DNA of 64,000 nucleotides from Algoriphagus sp. Its GTDB lineage: Bacteria > Bacteroidota > Bacteroidia > Cytophagales > Cyclobacteriaceae. Positions 40,303 through 49,261 of the stretch are shown here, in pieces. Each line of letters opens with the position of its first letter. Position 1 is the first letter of the stretch. Below the pieces are notes generated by a model. It was not told where the DNA came from. It saw only the letters and a program-made list of their open reading frames with translations, and did not search any database. The DNA is taken from contig JAGXQZ010000071.1 of the NCBI GenBank assembly GCA_018336015.1, forward strand, positions 1 through 64,000. Direction: 5' to 3'. Both the position numbers and the translations under genes were made by a program.

Positions 40303-41523
40303 TTATGGCGAGGAGAGGAATTCTTTTAGGAATGTTCTGACTGGGATAAGCCTGACAGTTTTTTCTTCCAGAGTTAGTTTGTCATTTTGGTCCATCGTTA
40401 TGATGAAGCCCTCCTCTTTCCCGAAGAAGGTCATAGCCTCTACTAATCCATCCAGTTCTCGTTGCTTGTTATCCCCGTGCACCTGTTCAGTTACTTGGAT
40501 GACCCACTTGCACTGCTTATTTTCCATTACAACGAAATCACATTCTCTTCGCTCATTGAAGTAGTATAGCTCAAAATCTTTTTTTCTCAAGAGGATAAAA
40601 ACCAAGTTTTCCAGGAGTCTACCGTTGTCATTGCTGAAGCTGAGTGAGTTTGCTTTTGCAAATCCTGTATCGATAGCATAGACTTTTTTAGGATTTTTCG
40701 AAATGCTTTTAGCGGACCAACTAAACTTTGGTACGAAAAAGAACAAGTAGGCATCTTCCATCCAAGATAAATAGTCGGAGACTGTGCTGGGAGAGCCCAC
40801 ATCAAAGGTTTTTCTCAAACTATTGATGCTCGTCGCCTTTCCCACATTGGACAGGAGAAATAGAGCGATCTCCATCAGCGTTTTGGTGTTTTTGATACCA
40901 TAGCGGATGGCAATATCCCTGAAGACAATGTCTTTTAGAAGATTCTGAAGGACTTCGGGATTTCGGTCTCGAAGAAATTCAGGAAATCCTCCTGAATACA
41001 GATAGTCTAGGAAACTCTCCTTGCTGTCTTCTTGCTCGCTGTATGCTAAATATTCAGAGTAGGAAAATGGAAACATTTCATAGGAAAGGTGGCGTCCAGT
41101 TAGCCTTGTACCCAACTCGCTGCTGAGAAGAGAGGCATTGGACCCGGTGATATACACTTTGCTTCCGCGGTCGTGTAGCTGTCTCACAAAAACCTCCCAA
41201 CCAGTGACATTCTGGATCTCATCAAAAAAATAAACGGAAACTTCCTCCCCAAACACTTCATCCAATTTAGAAAAGTCACTGACCTCAAATCCGAATATTC
41301 TTGGATCTTCAAAGTTCAGATAGGCAAATTCTTGATGAGTATTGGTTATCAGCTGACGCATGAGGGTATTTTTTCCACAACGTCGTATGCCTGTGATTAC
41401 TTCTATATGAGTACTTGAATGCTTAAATCCAGCGATTGCTTCTCGTTCAGTGAGCTTGGTTTTTTTTGATAGTCCTTTTTTCTGCCCACTCACTGCTGCC
41501 GCTAATTCTTCCTTAAGTACCAT
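40303..41523 (-). CDS. AAA/DUF4143-type ATPase with altered Walker A
   Basis: 406 residues. N-terminal ATPase domain: ITGIRRCGKNTLMRQL is the Walker A region, VSVYFFDEIQNV the Walker B, YITGSNASLLSSELGTRLTGR the sensor-like motif with Ser-Asn. A C-terminal DUF4143-like domain (YFNERRECDFVVMENKQCKWVIQVTEQ) is of the endonuclease-like fold. The Walker A normally reads GKS or GKT; here it is GK-N (AAT at 41368-41370, residue 52), which would remove the magnesium-coordinating hydroxyl. Either the protein has lost ATP hydrolysis or a one-base change (AGT to AAT) has occurred. Such ATPases are scattered in bacteria with unknown function and resemble mobile accessory genes. Confidence 0.82.
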   Translation of the reverse strand: MVLKEELAAAVSGQKKGLSKKTKLTEREAIAGFKHSSTHIEVITGIRRCGKNTLMRQLITNTHQEFAYLNFEDPRIFGFEVSDFSKLDEVFGEEVSVYFFDEIQNVTGWEVFVRQLHDRGSKVYITGSNASLLSSELGTRLTGRHLSYEMFPFSYSEYLAYSEQEDSKESFLDYLYSGGFPEFLRDRNPEVLQNLLKDIVFRDIAIRYGIKNTKTLMEIALFLLSNVGKATSINSLRKTFDVGSPSTVSDYLSWMEDAYLFFFVPKFSWSAKSISKNPKKVYAIDTGFAKANSLSFSNDNGRLLENLVFILLRKKDFELYYFNERRECDFVVMENKQCKWVIQVTEQVHGDNKQRELDGLVEAMTFFGKEEGFIITMDQNDKLTLEEKTVRLIPVRTFLKEFLSSP

Positions 41524-41655
41524 TTCTCTAGTGGGTTAAAGGCCTAAAGATATGATTTATTTTGAGGAAGTAAAAATGTTTACTTTTGAAAAGTACAAAA
41601 GTTTACGCTGTCAACGTAAAATTTTGTACGGTTTTAGATAAATTATAGAGACAAC

Positions 41656-42780
41656 TTAGCCCAAGTCATCCATCGTCACCAACGGAATATCAACCCTGTT
41701 CAAATCCTTCAGAGGCGCATATTCCCGAGAAGGATAGGTCCAGCCCTCATCGGTGAGTTCCCATAGCAATGGGGCTAAGTTTTGAACAGCTGCTTTGCAT
41801 CCTTGGACGATGGCTCCCATTTTTCCGGTTTGCTTGGATAGGACTGCCTCATTTTCAATTTCAAAGGGTCCGGAGAAGCCTTTTTCTTTCAGCACATTCA
41901 CAAAAGCCCTCCAATCCATGGAGTCTCCTAATCCAAAGCCTGGAAGCGTAGCTTCGTAATGATGCCGGTCCCAAGGATTTTTACTGGAGCTGATGCCCAG
42001 TTTTTCAGCCCATTCCGGGTGGATTTGCTGCATTGGGTACATGTTTCCCCAAAATGGATCTGGTACATTTCGGGTGGACTTCACGTGAATCCGCTTTAGG
42101 CGCGACATATCCGTATGTTTCATCACCTCTACCGGATCGGTATGCTGCCATACGTCATGGGAAGGGTCGTAAATTTCCCCGTGATTTTTTTCAGGGACTA
42201 GTTCGTACATGAGTTTGCGTGCAGCAAGTACACCGGTCAGGTTATTGAACGTGCCAGTAAAACCCGAACTTCTCCAGCCTTCCATGGGGCAGTTTTCGTA
42301 GAGTACAGTCACCCCAAGGCTGTTGGCATAGCGGATAATCGGTCCAAAAATCCGCTGGTATTCCAGCAGGTTTTTTTCAAAACCTCCCTCCTGATTGCCC
42401 AGTTCGTGATTGTATCCTACGAAGGTTCCAACTTTTACATCATTTTCATCACCTCCAAGCAGATAAGCCATTCGGATGAGACGCAGCAGGTGGTTTTGAT
42501 TTTTGACTCTATGGATAGGATCGCCTCCAATCAGATTTTCAAACGCTCCGATAGAAAGTCGAAGTTTTGCTCCGTTGAATTGATCAATCAGTGCTTTCGC
42601 TTGGTCAGGGCCGAAGTTTTCATAATCTAGATGTGTAGCTACAAAGTCATCTCGGGTACCGTCTTTTCTAAACACGCAGAGATCTAATCCTTGAACGCCG
42701 ATTTCAATTGCTTTCTCGACGGTCTGATCCAGATTAAGCTGATCAAACGCCGAAGTCATGATCCAGATTGGGTTTGCCAT
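41656..42780 (-). CDS. Sugar-phosphate isomerase/epimerase-type TIM-barrel protein
   Basis: 374 residues without a signal peptide. The xylose isomerase-like TIM barrel is indicated by GVQGLDLCVFRKDG, LRLSIGAFENLIGGDP, a VTVLYENCPMEGW strand carrying a metal Glu, NHGEIYDPSHDVWQ with Asp and His ligands, RIHVKSTRNV (His) and FSGPFEIENEAV with the last Glu. The full set of likely metal ligands suggests an active enzyme on a sugar or sugar-like substrate. It is longer than the protein at 2602 and cytosolic. It is a single-gene unit between the DUF4143 ATPase and a small unknown gene. Confidence 0.84.
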   Translation of the reverse strand: MANPIWIMTSAFDQLNLDQTVEKAIEIGVQGLDLCVFRKDGTRDDFVATHLDYENFGPDQAKALIDQFNGAKLRLSIGAFENLIGGDPIHRVKNQNHLLRLIRMAYLLGGDENDVKVGTFVGYNHELGNQEGGFEKNLLEYQRIFGPIIRYANSLGVTVLYENCPMEGWRSSGFTGTFNNLTGVLAARKLMYELVPEKNHGEIYDPSHDVWQHTDPVEVMKHTDMSRLKRIHVKSTRNVPDPFWGNMYPMQQIHPEWAEKLGISSSKNPWDRHHYEATLPGFGLGDSMDWRAFVNVLKEKGFSGPFEIENEAVLSKQTGKMGAIVQGCKAAVQNLAPLLWELTDEGWTYPSREYAPLKDLNRVDIPLVTMDDLG

Positions 42781-42888
42781 GGGTTTTGGGTTTGGCCTAA
42801 AAATAAAACAAAGACTTTAAGTAGGAAAACACCCTCAGTACAGTCGGTAAAAAAGATATCAAAGAATATTTTAGGCTACCTTTGGAAG

Positions 42889-43068
42889 ATGCGCAGCGGA
42901 AAGAAAACGATCCAAGGAAGAAAATTGGAGATCATCAAAGGAATTTTGGAAATCGAGGATGTGGAGTCCATCGAATTTTTAGAGGCCTTTCTCAGAAATA
43001 AAATAAGAAGAATCTCCAAGGAGGATTTATTAGAGGGAGGTTCTGCTGCAGAAAAAGACCTTACTTAA
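42889..43068 (+). CDS. Small hypothetical protein, 59 residues
   Basis: An ATG at 42889 opens 59 codons, MRSGKKTIQGRKLEIIKGIL at the start followed by EIEDVESIEFLEAFLRNKI. The frame is open upstream to 42691, but that part overlaps the TIM-barrel gene on the other strand and was rejected. The composition (basic N terminus, amphipathic helices) resembles small antitoxin-like or regulatory proteins, with no recognised family. It converges with the gene at 43092 over a short inverted repeat GAGGGAT / ATCCCTC. Coding status is uncertain. Confidence 0.4.
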   Translation: MRSGKKTIQGRKLEIIKGILEIEDVESIEFLEAFLRNKIRRISKEDLLEGGSAAEKDLT

Positions 43069-43091
43069 ACCCAAAGAAGAGGGATTCGTGA

Positions 43092-43403
43092 TTATCCCTC
43101 CGAATATTTTCTTCTGATTTCCACCTTTTGCTTTTGTCGTTCCCAAAGGGCTTTAGCTAAATCAGAAGCCACCTGGTCAGGATCTGATTCGTGAAGGATC
43201 TGCTTCAATTTGTTTTCAGAAAGATCCACCCGATAGCAGATTTGAAGCAATCGTTCCAAGTTGCGGTCCATCAATTGGCTGATGGCTTTGGCTAGAATTT
43301 CAATTGCTTTTTCCTCAGAAAATTCTTCTTTGACTTCCGGCAGCTGAAAGTCCTTGGTGATAAGCGAGTAGGTTTCCTGAGAGATAGGTTGATCCATAGT
43401 CAT
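43092..43403 (-). CDS. Small uncharacterised helical protein
   Basis: 103 residues from the ATG at 43403 (MTMDQPISQETYSLI); a TTG two codons upstream and an ATG at 43397 are alternatives. The sequence is helical and charged (EEFSEEKAIEILAKAISQLMDRNLERLLQICYRVDLSENKLKQIL, DQVASDLAKALWERQKQKVE). No family is recognised. The helical pattern resembles small cytosolic Bacteroidota proteins. A terminator of the upstream DUF5606 gene lies just before its start, so it needs its own promoter or receives read-through. Confidence 0.6.
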   Translation of the reverse strand: MTMDQPISQETYSLITKDFQLPEVKEEFSEEKAIEILAKAISQLMDRNLERLLQICYRVDLSENKLKQILHESDPDQVASDLAKALWERQKQKVEIRRKYSEG

Positions 43404-43413
43404 GTCCAAGAAA

Positions 43414-43437
43414 AAAGCCCCGATCGCTCAGGGCTTT
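43414..43437 (-). terminator. Intrinsic terminator after the DUF5606 gene
   Basis: AAAGCCC / GGGCTTT stem with a ten-base loop; on the minus strand it is followed by six T. Confidence 0.7.
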
Positions 43438-43443
43438 GGAAAA

Positions 43444-43866
43444 TTAGGAGTTTTGCTCTGTTTCTGTACTTTCTTGAAGCACTTCAGGAGCACTTTTTCG
43501 GATCAATTGATACCATGCGTTGAGTTTTTTGATATCGGAGATATACACTCGCTCTTGGTCAAAGTCAGGAAGGACTGACTTCAAAAAAGCTCTCAATTCT
43601 GAATCGGAGGAAGTAGAATCTACTCCCGTGTCTCCTTTGTATTCGGCTTCGATTTTTTTCATCACGGACTCGAGAGGTTCGGCGCCTTCTTCGGTCATGG
43701 TATAGATCGAAATATCGTTGAGGATGGATACTCTCATGGACATGCCAGCTACCAACTTGGCTTTTTTCTCATCCAGAGACTCCAAAATTACACCCGAACG
43801 CGTCGGCTTGATAATTTTATACAAACCCGGCTTTCCGGCTACTGTTGCAATGTCTTTAAAGTTCAT
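43444..43866 (-). CDS. DUF5606 family protein
   Basis: 140 residues. MNFKDIATVAGKPGLYKIIKPTRSGVILESLDEKKAK matches the start of DUF5606, a small Bacteroidota family; the middle ISIYTMTEEGAEPLESVMKKI and the last third with VYISDIKKLNAWYQLI are also typical. Function is unknown. A TATATTTG sequence (43894-43887 on the minus strand) is an exact -7 match about 20 bases upstream of the start. It lies 38 bases downstream of engB and may be independently transcribed. Confidence 0.87.
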   Translation of the reverse strand: MNFKDIATVAGKPGLYKIIKPTRSGVILESLDEKKAKLVAGMSMRVSILNDISIYTMTEEGAEPLESVMKKIEAEYKGDTGVDSTSSDSELRAFLKSVLPDFDQERVYISDIKKLNAWYQLIRKSAPEVLQESTETEQNS

Positions 43867-43904
43867 GGTCTTCTTTATTCAGGCTGCAAATATAGAACTC
43901 TCGA

Positions 43905-44516
43905 TTAATTTCTTCCCTCGGCTTCAAACTCAGACACCAATTCATAAAGGAATCCGCTCAATTCCTCTTTCCCTTGCCCTTTCTCAGCCGAGGTTACGAA
44001 GTAGTCGGGTGTTTCTCCAAAAATTTCCACGAGCTTATTCAGGAAGGTTCTGACGTTTTTTTCGGTTTGGGTTTTGGATTGTTTGTCTGCTTTGGTAAAT
44101 GCTACCGCAAAAGGAACGCCTTCTTCTCCACACCAATTCAAAAACTCCAGGTCGATTGTCTGAGGCTCCAGTCTGCTATCAATCAATACAATTACTCCGC
44201 AAAGATTGGCGCGATTAGTCAGGTAATCACTGATCATTTTTTCCCACTTCACCTTTTTGTCTTTACTCACTTTGGCAAAGCCATACCCGGGTAAATCCAC
44301 CAAATACCAGCGATCGTCAATAGTGAAGTGATTGATCAACTGGGTTTTGCCGGGTTTTTGGGAAGTTTTGGCGAGTTCTTTGACTCCGGTGAGCATATTG
44401 ATGAGGGAGCTTTTTCCGACATTAGATCTTCCGATGAAAGCGATTTCTGCCCGGTCAGGCTTTGGACACTTTTTCGGGTCAGTATTACTTACTAAAAAGG
44501 TTGCTTTTCGGATCAT
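43905..44516 (-). CDS. engB: Ribosome biogenesis GTPase EngB/YsxC/YihA
   Basis: 203 residues. The G1 loop is GRSNVGKSS (residues 29-37), G2 contains TSQKPGKTQLINHF, G3 is LVDLPGYGFAKVSK, G4 FTKADKQSKTQ, and G5 TSAEKGQG. It binds GTP and helps late assembly of the large ribosomal subunit. The sequence is complete. It is divergent from menG. A TATTTTTG match to the -7 element (44541-44534 on the minus strand) lies 17 bases before the start. Confidence 0.94.
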   Translation of the reverse strand: MIRKATFLVSNTDPKKCPKPDRAEIAFIGRSNVGKSSLINMLTGVKELAKTSQKPGKTQLINHFTIDDRWYLVDLPGYGFAKVSKDKKVKWEKMISDYLTNRANLCGVIVLIDSRLEPQTIDLEFLNWCGEEGVPFAVAFTKADKQSKTQTEKNVRTFLNKLVEIFGETPDYFVTSAEKGQGKEELSGFLYELVSEFEAEGRN

Positions 44517-44637
44517 AACTTTTCAATTCGTGGCAAAAATACGTTTTTATTTCGTAAGGGCTTTTAGCCTTTGAGCTCAACAATTTTCGATTCCTCGGGT
44601 TTGTGTAGTAATATTGTGCCACCAAAGAAGATTCGTG

Positions 44638-45360
44638 ATGTCCGTCGTACCCTACAAAGATAAGCAAGACCCAAAGAAGGCACAGGTAGCTGAAATGTTT
44701 AATAACATCAGTTCCAAATACGATTTACTCAACCATGTGCTCAGCTTGGGGATTGATATCATCTGGAGAAAAAAGGCTGTGCAGATGCTCAAGAAAGATC
44801 ATCCAAAGCTCATTTTGGACATTGCCACAGGCACAGGAGACTTCGCCATCGAAGCGCTTGCCTTGAATCCTGACAAAATCATCGGAGTAGATATTTCGGA
44901 GGGGATGCTCTCTGAGGGAAGAAAGAAGATGATCAAGCGTGGCCTTTCAGACAAAATCGAAATGCTCCTAGGTGATTCCGAAGGTTTGCAGTTTGAGGAT
45001 AATAAGTTTGATGCGGTCATCGTTTCATTTGGAGTCAGAAACTTTGAGAATCTGGAAAAGGGTCTGGCAGACATGTATCGGGTACTAAAGCCAGGAGGTA
45101 AAACCGTTATTTTGGAATTCAGCAAGCCGAAAGCTTTCCCAATGAAGCAGGCTTATGCGTTTTATTCCAATGCGATTTTGCCTCAGGTCGGAAAAATTGT
45201 ATCCAAAGACAATTCTGCCTATACTTACCTTCCTGAGTCTGTACAGGCCTTTCCGGATGGGGAGGATTTTCTGGCAGTTTTGAAAAAAGTCGGATTTCAC
45301 AGCACCGTATGCAAGCCACTCACTTTTGGAATCAGCTCCATCTACGTAGGTCAAAAGTAA
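44638..45360 (+). CDS. menG: Demethylmenaquinone methyltransferase
   Basis: 240 residues from the ATG at 44638; a TTG at 44614 would add eight residues without support. UbiE/MenG motifs: [41 protein letters not shown] (SAM-binding motif I), [34 protein letters not shown] and the C-terminal [10 protein letters not shown]. It methylates demethylmenaquinone, using SAM, to give menaquinone, the main respiratory quinone of Bacteroidota. It overlaps porT by 52 bases, a gene order found across the phylum. Confidence 0.95.
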   Translation: MSVVPYKDKQDPKKAQVAEMFNNISSKYDLLNHVLSLGIDIIWRKKAVQMLKKDHPKLILDIATGTGDFAIEALALNPDKIIGVDISEGMLSEGRKKMIKRGLSDKIEMLLGDSEGLQFEDNKFDAVIVSFGVRNFENLEKGLADMYRVLKPGGKTVILEFSKPKAFPMKQAYAFYSNAILPQVGKIVSKDNSAYTYLPESVQAFPDGEDFLAVLKKVGFHSTVCKPLTFGISSIYVGQK

Positions 45361-46118
45361 TTTTCCTTTTTGCTTCTTTCTTCTTGTTGGGAGTACAAGC
45401 GCACGCTCAGGGCTTATTTGGTCTAACCAGTACATCTGGTTCAGATGACAAGACGGTTTCTTATGGATTTTTCTTGGCAACTCACACCGCCACCTACCAA
45501 ATCAAGTATTCCGATCTCTATTTCAATCAAGCAAATACGATTGGTAATCAGATTTACTCCATTTACCCAAAGTATAACCCCGGGTTTTCATTGGGATTCA
45601 CGGGAATATTGAGACTTCATGACCAAACCAACCTCTTGTTCACTCCGAAAATCGGATTTTATGAGTACAGGGTGGATATCAATTATGTAACGGGTTCCAC
45701 AATCACTTATCCCGGCACTGGAAATAATGTTGATCCTGTGCAAAGTAATCTTGGATACAGAACAGAAGAATTAGTCAATGAAGCGACCATTGTAGAGCTC
45801 CCGCTTCTGTTCAAGTACCGCTCCCAGCGATTCAATAATACCCGAATGTACTTCATTGGCGGAGGTAGTTACCAATTTCGTACGAAGTCTCAGGATGAGG
45901 CCAATCTGGATCCTATAGTAACTACAGGGCAAGACTTTACCCTTGAGGCGGGCATGGGATTCGAAGTTTATTTCCGATACTTCAAGTTTGCCCCGGAGAT
46001 CCGTTTTTCCCATGGATTGAATAACCTGTATGTTCCTGAGAAAAACAATCCCCAATTCAGAGATGCCATTTCTTCTATCCGAAGAAAAGGAATTACCATC
46101 TACTTCAATTTTCAATAA
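45309..46118 (+). CDS. porT: PorT, T9SS-associated outer-membrane beta-barrel protein
   Basis: 269 residues. The start ATG at 45309 lies inside menG; a short basic segment (LHLRRSKV) is followed by a hydrophobic signal ([15 protein letters not shown]), and no later ATG precedes the signal. The mature part is rich in aromatic beta strands ([62 protein letters not shown]) ending in [16 protein letters not shown], a beta-barrel with terminal aromatic. Length and position after menG fit PorT, required for type IX secretion in Porphyromonas and relatives. A terminator follows. Confidence 0.85.
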   Translation: MQATHFWNQLHLRRSKVIFLFASFFLLGVQAHAQGLFGLTSTSGSDDKTVSYGFFLATHTATYQIKYSDLYFNQANTIGNQIYSIYPKYNPGFSLGFTGILRLHDQTNLLFTPKIGFYEYRVDINYVTGSTITYPGTGNNVDPVQSNLGYRTEELVNEATIVELPLLFKYRSQRFNNTRMYFIGGGSYQFRTKSQDEANLDPIVTTGQDFTLEAGMGFEVYFRYFKFAPEIRFSHGLNNLYVPEKNNPQFRDAISSIRRKGITIYFNFQ

Positions 46119-46206
46119 GTTCCGAAATTGATTCCGTAAAAACCTGACTTTAAAGGTTCTTTGGAAACCTTTGATTTCAGGCCAAACACTGGATTATTGC
46201 TATTTT

Positions 46207-46241
46207 AAGCCGAACAAGCAAAAAAGCCTGTTCGGCTTTTT
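46207..46241 (+). terminator. Intrinsic terminator after porT
   Basis: AAGCCGAACA / TGTTCGGCTT stem with a twelve-base A-rich loop and a following TTTTT. Confidence 0.8.
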
Positions 46242-46270
46242 CATTCCCAACCTAACCCAATAACCTGACG

Positions 46271-46483
46271 ATGACTTTCAAATCATGGCATCTTCTTGCC
46301 ACAGCGGTACTTCTGCTTACGATAGCTGCCTTTTGGTGGATTTTCCAAGAGGGTAAAATAGACCCTATGCTGGGATCAGTCCCTTTCGTTTTTTGGACCA
46401 GCTTTGCGGTGACCCTATTAATCGTGGTAGCCACTTTTATTGGTTCTAAAATTTTCCCACATCAAGAAGATTCGAAATCATGA
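46271..46483 (+). CDS. Small two-helix membrane protein, symporter companion
   Basis: 70 residues with two transmembrane helices (LATAVLLLTIAAFWWIF and PFVFWTSFAVTLLIVVATFI). The size, helix number and position directly before a sodium:solute symporter resemble the small subunits (DUF997 or DUF3311-like) found next to such symporters. It overlaps the symporter by four bases (ATGA), so translation is coupled. Function beyond that is inference. Confidence 0.7.
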   Translation: MTFKSWHLLATAVLLLTIAAFWWIFQEGKIDPMLGSVPFVFWTSFAVTLLIVVATFIGSKIFPHQEDSKS

Positions 46484-47892
46484 TTGGCTGGCTGATTTTC
46501 TTCTTCACCCTATTCTTGGCTTCTCTTGGGTACGCCTCTTACAGATCCTACAGCAAAAACCGTAGTTCGGATGACTTTATGTTAGCCGGCTCCAATATTG
46601 GAGCGATATTGGGTTTTTTGACCTTTTCGGCCGCCTTGTTTAGTGCGTTTACCTTTATGGGTATGCCGGATTTCTTTCGGGTTCATGGTGTAGGTGCTTG
46701 GATTTTCCTTGGACTTTCGGATGCCCTGATGGTATTCTTTCTGCTATGGTTTGGATACAAGCTTCGAAAAAGAGCAACAGAAGTCGGCTATAAAGGGGTG
46801 GCGGGATTTGTTCAAGGTTGCTTTCAAACCCAGTGGGCAGGCTATCTATTGTTTCTCAGTTCCTTTTTGTTTTTGATCCCTTATGTAGCCATCCAGATCC
46901 GTGGGATATCGATTTTCTTGGATGCCGCTTTTCCCGACTTGATTCCGGGCTGGGGATGGGCGTCTCTTTTGGTGGTTTTGATGCTGGTTTACTCTGAAAT
47001 TGGCGGACTTAAGGCAATCATGTACAGTGATGCCATCCAAGGATTGATCATGCTGGTAGTAATCTGGATTATCGGATACACTTGTTTGCAAATGGCCGGC
47101 GGCTTGGAAGCCGGAATTGCGAAAGTAACGGAGTCCAATGCAGGTCTCCTTAGCTTGCCGGGCCCAAAAGGGCTATTTAGCAGTCCTTTTCTGATCGCGT
47201 CAGCAATTGCGATTGTGATGATTCCGGTCTCCCAGCCTCAATTTACCACGCGACTGGTGGTGATGAAAGACCTCAAGTCGGTGCATAAAATGGCTTATGC
47301 GGTGGGCTTTTTTGCCATTTTGGTTATCCTTCCCACAGCCTTTATTGGACTTTATGGCGCAGTGAAGTATCCTGATAGCACAACCGCTGAGTTTCTTTCA
47401 GCAGCCTTATTGTTTGATCAGGCTAGCCCTGTGGCGGCATTGGCTGTGGTGGGCCTTTTTGCTGCGTGTTTGTCCACAACCAATGCTCAGATCTTTGCTT
47501 TGGGCACAGAATTGAGGTCATTGCTGACAGGTTCGGACAAAAAGGTCATGCGCATTACTCAGGTTGCCATCTTTGTTTTTTCCATCATCGTGTTGGTGTT
47601 TTCCACTTACATGAGCGATGAATTGGTGCTTTTGGCAAGAGTGAGTTTTGCAGGTACTTCCATGATCGCTCCGGTGGTTTTGGGAGCGGTGATGTTTAAG
47701 CATCCGCCCAAATCACTCCTTTTTTTATCAGCATTTGCGCTCGTTTATTTTGTGTTTTCGCTGGCCGAATTGGTCCCTGCCGGATTTGCGGGATTACCTA
47801 CAGATGCAGCGATGTACCTCATCCTGATTCCTGCCACTGTGATTCTTATGCTTATTCATCATTTCAGTTCTAAATCTTCCCATGAAGCTTGA
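46480..47892 (+). CDS. Sodium:solute symporter (SSS family)
   Basis: 470 residues and about 13 transmembrane helices. SSS features: FMLAGSNIGAILGFLTFSAALFSAFTFMGMPDFF near the N terminus (broken helix 1 with the Ser/Ala-rich motif), a WIFLGLSDALMVFFLLWFGYKLRKRA segment, YSEIGGLKAIMYSDAIQGLIML (the family signature GGLRAVxxTDxxQ-like), and a long hydrophobic C terminus. It imports a small solute, such as a sugar acid, pantothenate-like compound or amino acid, using the sodium gradient. It overlaps the upstream small protein by four bases and the GH88-like gene by eleven, so it is in the middle of a coupled operon. Confidence 0.9.
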   Translation: MIGWLIFFFTLFLASLGYASYRSYSKNRSSDDFMLAGSNIGAILGFLTFSAALFSAFTFMGMPDFFRVHGVGAWIFLGLSDALMVFFLLWFGYKLRKRATEVGYKGVAGFVQGCFQTQWAGYLLFLSSFLFLIPYVAIQIRGISIFLDAAFPDLIPGWGWASLLVVLMLVYSEIGGLKAIMYSDAIQGLIMLVVIWIIGYTCLQMAGGLEAGIAKVTESNAGLLSLPGPKGLFSSPFLIASAIAIVMIPVSQPQFTTRLVVMKDLKSVHKMAYAVGFFAILVILPTAFIGLYGAVKYPDSTTAEFLSAALLFDQASPVAALAVVGLFAACLSTTNAQIFALGTELRSLLTGSDKKVMRITQVAIFVFSIIVLVFSTYMSDELVLLARVSFAGTSMIAPVVLGAVMFKHPPKSLLFLSAFALVYFVFSLAELVPAGFAGLPTDAAMYLILIPATVILMLIHHFSSKSSHEA

Positions 47893-49261
47893 TTTCAATC
47901 TTTCTTTAGAAAAAGTAAACCAACAACTCCCTCGATTCTGGGAGCTTTCGGGTCAAAAAATCCGATCCATCGAATCCACCTTTGATACGGGCAAAGGGGC
48001 TCCTGTCTTTACCGAAAAAGGAACCTATGTCACCCGAGGCTGGACTGAATGGACACAGGGTTTTCAGTATGGATCGGCGATTCTGCAATTTGACGCGACG
48101 GGTGAGACTGACTTTCTAGAAATAGGCAGAAAAAATACAGTAGCCAAAATGGCTCCTCACCTGACTCACATCGGAGTGCATGATCACGGTTTCAACAATG
48201 TCAGCACGTATGGAAATCTCCTTCGCCTGATTTTGGAAGGAAAGATTGAGGGTTCCGATTGGGAAAAGGAATTTTATACCCTAGCACTGAAAGTAACAGG
48301 AGCCGTACAGGCTACCCGTTGGACCACCATTCCAAGTGGAGGATTTATTTACTCCTTCAATGGTCCTCATTCTTTGTTTGTGGATACCATTCGCAGCTGT
48401 CGGGCCTTGGTCGTTTCACATCAGCTAGGACATGTACTTCAGGCAGAAAATGACAAGCGAATTTCCCTTATTCAGCGTGCGGTTCAGCATTTGTTGAGTA
48501 CGGTTCGCTTTTCGATTTTCTATGGAAAAGGCCGAGACAGCTACGATATTTCCGGCCGAACAGCCCACGAAATCATCTTCAATACCAACGATGGCAATTA
48601 TCGTTGCCCCAATTCCCAACAAGGCTATACCGGCTTTAGCACTTGGACGAGAGGTTTGGCATGGGCTATTTGTGGTTTGGGTGAGACTTTGGAGATTTTG
48701 GATCAGATCAAAGAGTCGGATTATTCCGATGTCATTTCCAAAAAAGATCTGATCGCCGAGCTTTCCCAGGCTGCCATCGCAACATCTGAGTTTTACCTAG
48801 CTCATACTCCTGTCGATGGCATCCCCTATTGGGACACCGGAGCCCCAAATCTTCATCGATTGGGAGATTACCTCAATCGGCCTGCAGATCCATTCAATGA
48901 ATTTGAACCCGTGGACAGTTCAGCAGCCTGCATCGCCGCCCAAGGACTGATCCGCATCGGCAACTGGCTAACAGCCTCAGATCCCAAGCGTGCCAAAACC
49001 TATCAGCAAGCAGGGATTCAACTGGCCAGTGTTCTATTTTCCGAACCTTATCTTTCTACTCAAGTAGCTCATCAGGGTTTGATTTTGCACTCGATCTACC
49101 ATCAGCCGAACGGCTGGGATTATGTACCGGAAAAGGGCAAAGTAGCCCATGGCGAGTCCAGTATGTGGGGCGACTACCATGCCAGAGAATTGGCCTTGCT
49201 CATTCAGCGGATGGCTAATAAGGAACCTTATTACACTTACTTAAACTGCGTTCCGGCATGA
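47882..49261 (+). CDS. GH88-like glycoside hydrolase (unsaturated uronyl hydrolase type), cytosolic
   Basis: 459 residues, no signal peptide. The pattern is an alpha/alpha barrel: [50 protein letters not shown] (Asp101 in the H-D-x-G-F motif) and [14 protein letters not shown] (Asp168), the two acidic positions used by GH88 enzymes. [24 protein letters not shown] matches the family's W-x-RG-x-A-W-x-x-x-G motif. These enzymes release unsaturated uronic acids from lyase products. The enzyme is cytosolic and coupled with a transporter, so it should cleave imported unsaturated disaccharides. The family match is convincing; the substrate is inference. Confidence 0.8.
   Translation: MKLDFNLSLEKVNQQLPRFWELSGQKIRSIESTFDTGKGAPVFTEKGTYVTRGWTEWTQGFQYGSAILQFDATGETDFLEIGRKNTVAKMAPHLTHIGVHDHGFNNVSTYGNLLRLILEGKIEGSDWEKEFYTLALKVTGAVQATRWTTIPSGGFIYSFNGPHSLFVDTIRSCRALVVSHQLGHVLQAENDKRISLIQRAVQHLLSTVRFSIFYGKGRDSYDISGRTAHEIIFNTNDGNYRCPNSQQGYTGFSTWTRGLAWAICGLGETLEILDQIKESDYSDVISKKDLIAELSQAAIATSEFYLAHTPVDGIPYWDTGAPNLHRLGDYLNRPADPFNEFEPVDSSAACIAAQGLIRIGNWLTASDPKRAKTYQQAGIQLASVLFSEPYLSTQVAHQGLILHSIYHQPNGWDYVPEKGKVAHGESSMWGDYHARELALLIQRMANKEPYYTYLNCVPA

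Noticed and set aside
42691..42888. Upstream extension of the small gene at 42889
   Set aside because: The extension overlaps the TIM-barrel gene on the other strand and crosses its promoter region.
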